A DNA stretch of 11,949 nucleotides. Source: SCRT01 sp036379455 (GTDB lineage Bacteria; Pseudomonadota; Gammaproteobacteria; Nevskiales; Nevskiaceae). A model generated the notes under the pieces. It did no database searches, was not told the origin of the DNA, and saw only the letters and a program-made list of their open reading frames with translations. Below are positions 9,119-11,949 of the stretch, one piece after another (position 1 is the first letter of the stretch; each line of letters opens with the position of its first letter). The position numbers and the translations under genes are program-made. Location of the stretch: assembly GCA_036379455.1 (NCBI GenBank), contig DASVGQ010000005.1:1-11949 (forward strand). Reading direction: 5' to 3'.

Positions 9119-9275
9119 CGCGCGTGCGGCGCCGTGCTCCCCCGAATTGGGACGGGAAAAGCGGTGTGAGAGTTCATTTGCGCGCGCACCGCGCCGCGCA
9201 TCGACGGAACCGCAGCCGCTGCTCCCGGTCGTTATGGAGCGCCCTGGCACGGGCCGCCGCACGCGCCAGCACACC

Positions 9276-9281
9276 GGAGGA
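9276..9281 (+). promoter_or_regulatory. Ribosome binding site of trehalase
   Basis: GGAGGA lies 7 nt before the ATG at 9289. It decides the start: the frame is open further upstream to 9049, but that extension shows no trehalase homology. Confidence 0.8.
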
Positions 9282-9288
9282 ACACCGC

Positions 9289-10902
9289 ATGAATGAACGC
9301 ACGGCAGAGTCGGAAGCGACTCGCACGCGCGCCTTTCCGCACGGGCGGGGTTGGGCGATCCACGACCTGCCGCGCGCCGAGAGCCTGACGCCCGACCAGC
9401 GCTATCAGGAACTGTTCGTGGCCGTGCAGATGGAGCGCGTCTACCCGGACGGCAAGATCTTCGTGGACTGCTCGCCCAACCGCGAGCCCGAAGAGATCCT
9501 CGTCGACTACCGCCGCAGTCGCCAGCGTGCCGGCTTCTCACTCGCCGAATTCGTGCACGCCAACTTCACTCCGCAGCACCCCGACCCGCACGATTATCTG
9601 GCGCCCAGAGGCCGCCTGCTGAAGGACCATCTTGACGCGCTGTGGGACGTCCTCTCGCGCAATCCGCAGGATCATCCGGCGTCCTCCTCGCTGCTGGCCT
9701 TGCCCCGCACCTACGTGGTACCGGGCGGACGCTTCTGCGAGATCTACTACTGGGACACCTACTTCACGATGCTCGGGCTGGCGGCCAGCGGCCGCCGCGA
9801 TCTCATGCGTGGCATGGCAGACAACTTCGCCTACCTGATCGAGACCTACGGCCACATTCCCAACGGCAACCGCACCTACTATCTGACCCGCTCGCAGCCG
9901 CCGCTGTTCGCCTACATCGTCGAGCTGTTCGAGAAGCACAACGTCGCGCGCGCCCTGCAGTACCTGCCGATGCTGCACAAGGAACACGCCTACTGGATGA
10001 GCGATGCGCCCTACGTGCGGGCCGGTCACGCCCACGGGCCGGTGGTGCGCTTTGACGACGGCACCCTGCTCAACCGCTACTGGGACACGCGCGACACGGC
10101 GCGTCCGCAGTCTTACCGCGAAGACGTGCTTCTGGCGCGTCGCAGCGGTCGACCGATGCACGAGGTGTTCCGCAACACGCGGGCCGGCGCGGCCTGCGGC
10201 TGGGATTTCTCTTCGCGCTGGTTCGACGACCCGCAGGACATGGCCACCATCCGCACGACCGAGATCCTGCCGATCGACCTCAACTGTTTCCTCTACAAGC
10301 TGGAAACCGTGATCGCGGAGCTCAGCGGACGCAGCGGCGACGCGGCGAGCGCACGGTCCTTCGGCGCGGCGGCGCAGGCCCGCGCACAGGCCATCGAACG
10401 CTTCTTCTGGAACCCCGGACAGGGAACCTATCTGGACTACGACTGGGCCAGGCACACGCCGCGGCCCCACATCAACGCCGCGACCGTGACCCCGCTGTTC
10501 GTCGGACTGGCATCGCGCGAACGCGCCAGACAGGTCGCCGCGGCACTGCGCGCCCAGCTGCTGGCGCCCGGCGGGCTGGCGACGACGACGATCGGAAGCG
10601 GCCAGCAGTGGGACCAGCCAAACGGCTGGGCGCCGCTGCAGTGGATCGCCATCCAGGGTCTGGTGCGCTACGGCGAACAGCAGCTCGCCGACGATATCGC
10701 CACGCGCTGGCTCGACAGCGTGGCGACCGTATACCGCACCTCCAGCAAGTTCGTGGAGAAATACGACCTGCAGAGCGGCCAGGGCGGCGGCGGCGGCGAA
10801 TACGCCGGGCAGGATGGCTTCGGCTGGACCAACGGCGTGACGCGCACCCTGCTCGACCTCTACCCGCACCACGCGGCCGCCGCGGCCCGCGCCGACGGCT
10901 GA
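9289..10902 (+). CDS. treF: Trehalase, GH37 family, cytoplasmic (TreF-like)
   Basis: The enzyme hydrolyses alpha,alpha-trehalose to two glucose with inversion. The 537-residue protein carries both GH37 signatures: PGGRFCEIYYWDTYF (145-159) and QWDQPNGWAPLQ (440-451). By comparison with E. coli TreA, Asp306 in GWDFSSRW is the expected general acid and Glu490 in FVEKYD the expected base. A glycine-rich GGGGGEY loop (499-505) and GFGWTNGV (510-517) follow, as in the family. There is no signal peptide (the N-terminus is polar and charged), so it should act in the cytosol on internal trehalose, for example when trehalose stored as an osmoprotectant is reclaimed. It is divergent from the tal operon, whose ROK domain could take the released glucose. 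The family call is secure; the TreF name rests on the missing signal peptide. Confidence 0.93.
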   Translation: MNERTAESEATRTRAFPHGRGWAIHDLPRAESLTPDQRYQELFVAVQMERVYPDGKIFVDCSPNREPEEILVDYRRSRQRAGFSLAEFVHANFTPQHPDPHDYLAPRGRLLKDHLDALWDVLSRNPQDHPASSSLLALPRTYVVPGGRFCEIYYWDTYFTMLGLAASGRRDLMRGMADNFAYLIETYGHIPNGNRTYYLTRSQPPLFAYIVELFEKHNVARALQYLPMLHKEHAYWMSDAPYVRAGHAHGPVVRFDDGTLLNRYWDTRDTARPQSYREDVLLARRSGRPMHEVFRNTRAGAACGWDFSSRWFDDPQDMATIRTTEILPIDLNCFLYKLETVIAELSGRSGDAASARSFGAAAQARAQAIERFFWNPGQGTYLDYDWARHTPRPHINAATVTPLFVGLASRERARQVAAALRAQLLAPGGLATTTIGSGQQWDQPNGWAPLQWIAIQGLVRYGEQQLADDIATRWLDSVATVYRTSSKFVEKYDLQSGQGGGGGEYAGQDGFGWTNGVTRTLLDLYPHHAAAAARADG

Positions 10903-10924
10903 CGCGCCGCCGCTTCAGGCCGTC
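10894..10924. terminator. Imperfect inverted repeat spanning two convergent stop codons
   Basis: GACGGCTGA (10894-10902) can pair with TCAGGCCGTC (10915-10924) with one bulged G, leaving a 12-nt loop. The stem contains both the trehalase TGA and the Nudix TGA. It is symmetric for the two converging transcripts and could act as a weak two-way terminator or 3'-end stabiliser. No T-run follows on either side, so it is not a classical Rho-independent terminator. Confidence 0.3.
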
Positions 10925-11397
10925 TCGTCGTCGGACAGCCGCAGGAACGCGGACGGCTCGCGCGTCGCGAACTCACGCACGACGAACGCGAACAGATCGC
11001 GCTGGCTGCCGAACGGGACGAGCGCTCCGGCCTCGGCGATCGGCACCCATCGAAGGGCCGTGCTCTCCGCGTTCAGGCGGACCGTGGCCGCGGGCGCTGC
11101 CACCCGCGCGACGAATGCCGGCACGACTTCGATGGTGTTGCTGCTCGCCTCGTAGAACTGCTCGCAGAAGGTCGTCGAGTACCACACGGAGGGGTCGAGG
11201 CCGGTCTCCTCGCGCAGCTCGCGGCGCGCCGCCTGCCAGCCCGTCTCGCCCGCCTCGATATGGCCCGCCACGTAGCTCCATACGCCTTCCAGATAGCGGC
11301 TCGCGCGACGCAACAGCAGCACTTCCGGCGCCGCGGGCGCACCGCGCAGCGCGAGGATGGAGACCATCGAACAGCGCACCGGAATGGTCGCTCTCAT
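10915..11397 (-). CDS. Nudix hydrolase
   Basis: Nudix enzymes cleave nucleoside diphosphates linked to another group, using divalent metal. The 160-residue protein has a perfect Nudix box at 45-67: Gly45, Glu51, then R59-E60-L-R-E63-E64-T-G-L67. The layout is VLLLRR before the box, then FYEASSNTIEVVPAFVARV (81-99), then an Ala-Leu-Arg-Trp-Val strand and a C-terminal helix (QRDLFAFVVREF). This recalls small NudB/dihydroneopterin-triphosphate-type or nucleotide-cleaning Nudix proteins, but the substrate cannot be read from sequence. The ATG at 11397 is chosen because the fold begins there; only a weak GCGGAA precedes it. A later ATG (11367) is a less likely start. It follows pobA by 59 nt on the same strand and converges on trehalase with a 12-nt gap. 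Confidence 0.88.
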   Translation of the reverse strand: MRATIPVRCSMVSILALRGAPAAPEVLLLRRASRYLEGVWSYVAGHIEAGETGWQAARRELREETGLDPSVWYSTTFCEQFYEASSNTIEVVPAFVARVAAPAATVRLNAESTALRWVPIAEAGALVPFGSQRDLFAFVVREFATREPSAFLRLSDDETA

Positions 11398-11406
11398 CGC
11401 GCGTTC

Positions 11407-11456
11407 CGCCGTTTGCGGCGTATGCCCGTACGGCCGCGCCGGCGCGCGCAGCGGCC
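11407..11456 (-). other. GC-rich hairpins between pobA and the Nudix gene
   Basis: Right after the pobA stop, GGCCGC and GCGGCC (11456-11451 and 11437-11432) can form a 6-bp stem with a 13-nt loop. Closer to the Nudix start, CGCCG and CGGCG (11420-11416 and 11411-11407) form a 5-bp stem with a 4-nt loop. Neither is followed by a T-run. They may weaken read-through, or may simply reflect base composition. Confidence 0.25.
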
Positions 11457-11949
11457 TCAGGCCAGCCCGCAGAAGTTCGCGGCGATGGCGGTCTGCGCGG
11501 GGATCGAGCTGCGCGTGAACTCGTATTCGGCGAGCTGGATCTGGCGATCGAAGGGGTTGTCGGAAATCCGGTGTGACAGGTTCGTCATCCACCACGAGAA
11601 ACGCACCGCCTTCCAGATCCGCAGCAGCGCCGTCTGCGTGTAGCCCGCGAGGCCCGCGTCGCCGCGGCCGGCGTAGTGGTCGTGCAACGCGTCGGCCAGC
11701 TGCTTGGCGTCGGCCACCGCCAGGTTCAGCCCCTTGGCGCCGGTCGGCGGCACGACGTGCACCGCGTCGCCCACCAGGTACATGCGGCCGCACTGCATGG
11801 TCGTGCATACGTAGCTGTGCAGCGGCGTGATGCTCATCTCCAGCGCCGGGCCGGTCTCCAGCTTGTCGGCCAGGTCGCGCGGCAGGCGGCGCTCGAACTC
11901 GGTCCAGAAGCGGTCGGCGCTCCAGTCCTTCACGTCCGCGCCTTCCGGC
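11457..11949 (-). CDS. pobA: 4-hydroxybenzoate 3-monooxygenase, C-terminal part (cut by window edge)
   Basis: PobA is a FAD-dependent hydroxylase that converts 4-hydroxybenzoate to protocatechuate, feeding the beta-ketoadipate pathway. About 164 C-terminal residues are visible; the frame runs off the right edge, so the start and the N-terminal FAD GxGxxG motif are not seen. The visible part follows Pseudomonas PobA closely: DWSADRFW, the second FAD motif GDAVHVVPPTGAKGLN (Asp286 and Pro293 in Pseudomonas numbering), then RIWKAVRFSWWMT. The C-terminus ends IAANFCGLA. Pseudomonas enzymes read IAENYVGL plus about six further residues, so this protein is shorter and has Phe at the position of Tyr385. 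It heads, or lies within, a - strand unit with the Nudix gene downstream. The family is secure; substrate range is open because of Tyr385Phe. Confidence 0.9.
   Translation of the reverse strand, partial: PEGADVKDWSADRFWTEFERRLPRDLADKLETGPALEMSITPLHSYVCTTMQCGRMYLVGDAVHVVPPTGAKGLNLAVADAKQLADALHDHYAGRGDAGLAGYTQTALLRIWKAVRFSWWMTNLSHRISDNPFDRQIQLAEYEFTRSSIPAQTAIAANFCGLA

Larger units (their letters stand above)
9038..9288. promoter_or_regulatory. Divergent intergenic region between tal and trehalase
   Basis: This 251-nt gap is the only substantial non-coding stretch in the window and must hold the promoters of both the tal operon and the trehalase gene. Besides the tal-side promoter candidate and inverted repeat, the segment at about 9144-9180 is locally AT-richer (GAATTGGGACGG, then GAGAGTTCATTTG) and may hold the trehalase promoter, but I see no good -35/-10 pair there. 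No open frame with recognisable protein features lies in it. Confidence 0.6.

Noticed and set aside
9049..9288. 80-residue N-terminal extension of trehalase
   Set aside because: It is Arg/Ala-rich with no homology or signal-peptide pattern, while GGAGGA directly precedes the ATG at 9289.
9538..10872. Long - strand open frame opposite trehalase
   Set aside because: Trehalase on the + strand has both family signatures and a good ribosome binding site. The antisense product has no recognisable features.
11398..11808. Upstream extension of the Nudix frame into pobA
   Set aside because: It overlaps secure pobA coding sequence in another frame and adds no Nudix features.

Overview
This is a high-GC chromosomal window (about two thirds G+C or more by eye). 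It is densely packed with housekeeping and central-carbon genes, and shows no tRNA, rRNA, insertion sequence, CRISPR array or phage gene. An argS gene followed by a small FtsN-like SPOR protein is an arrangement familiar from Gammaproteobacteria such as Pseudomonas. Together with the protein sequences this suggests a gammaproteobacterium, perhaps of the xanthomonad, Nevskiales or Ectothiorhodospira kind. That placement is inference and is not proven by the sequence.

Layout. Left block, + strand: the tail of an unidentified gene (1-53), argS (50-1735) and a SPOR-domain membrane protein (1735-2358), all touching or overlapping. Central block, - strand, read right to left: tal (9037-7952), a fused pgi-ROK glucokinase gene (7955-5655), gnd (5655-4603), zwf (4596-3097) and pgl (3100-2342). 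Spacings in this block are -4, -1, +6 and -4 nt, so it is almost certainly one operon. Its last gene, pgl, overlaps the SPOR gene tail to tail by 17 nt. Right block: a cytoplasmic-type GH37 trehalase on the + strand (9289-10902), divergent from tal across a 251-nt gap. It converges on a Nudix hydrolase (11397-10915, -), which lies 59 nt downstream of a p-hydroxybenzoate hydroxylase gene (pobA, -) cut by the right edge of the window. The 251-nt gap (9038-9288) is the longest non-coding stretch; no other gap exceeds 60 nt.

How the genes fit together. Trehalase gives two glucose. The ROK domain should phosphorylate glucose, and the PGI domain on the same polypeptide interconverts glucose 6-phosphate and fructose 6-phosphate. 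Zwf, Pgl and Gnd form the oxidative pentose phosphate branch, and Tal returns carbon to fructose 6-phosphate. Only transketolase, ribose-5-phosphate isomerase and ribulose-5-phosphate epimerase are missing for a complete cycle. The locus therefore reads as a compact trehalose/glucose to pentose-phosphate module built around the glucose 6-phosphate branch point.

The most unusual observation is the single 766-codon reading frame that joins a full-length phosphoglucose isomerase to a full-length ROK-family (polyphosphate-glucokinase-like) kinase. Secondary points are a perfect 9-bp inverted repeat beside the tal ribosome binding site, a predicted NAD-type Gnd beside an NADP-type Zwf, and a PobA with Phe where the well-studied enzymes have the catalytic-network Tyr385.
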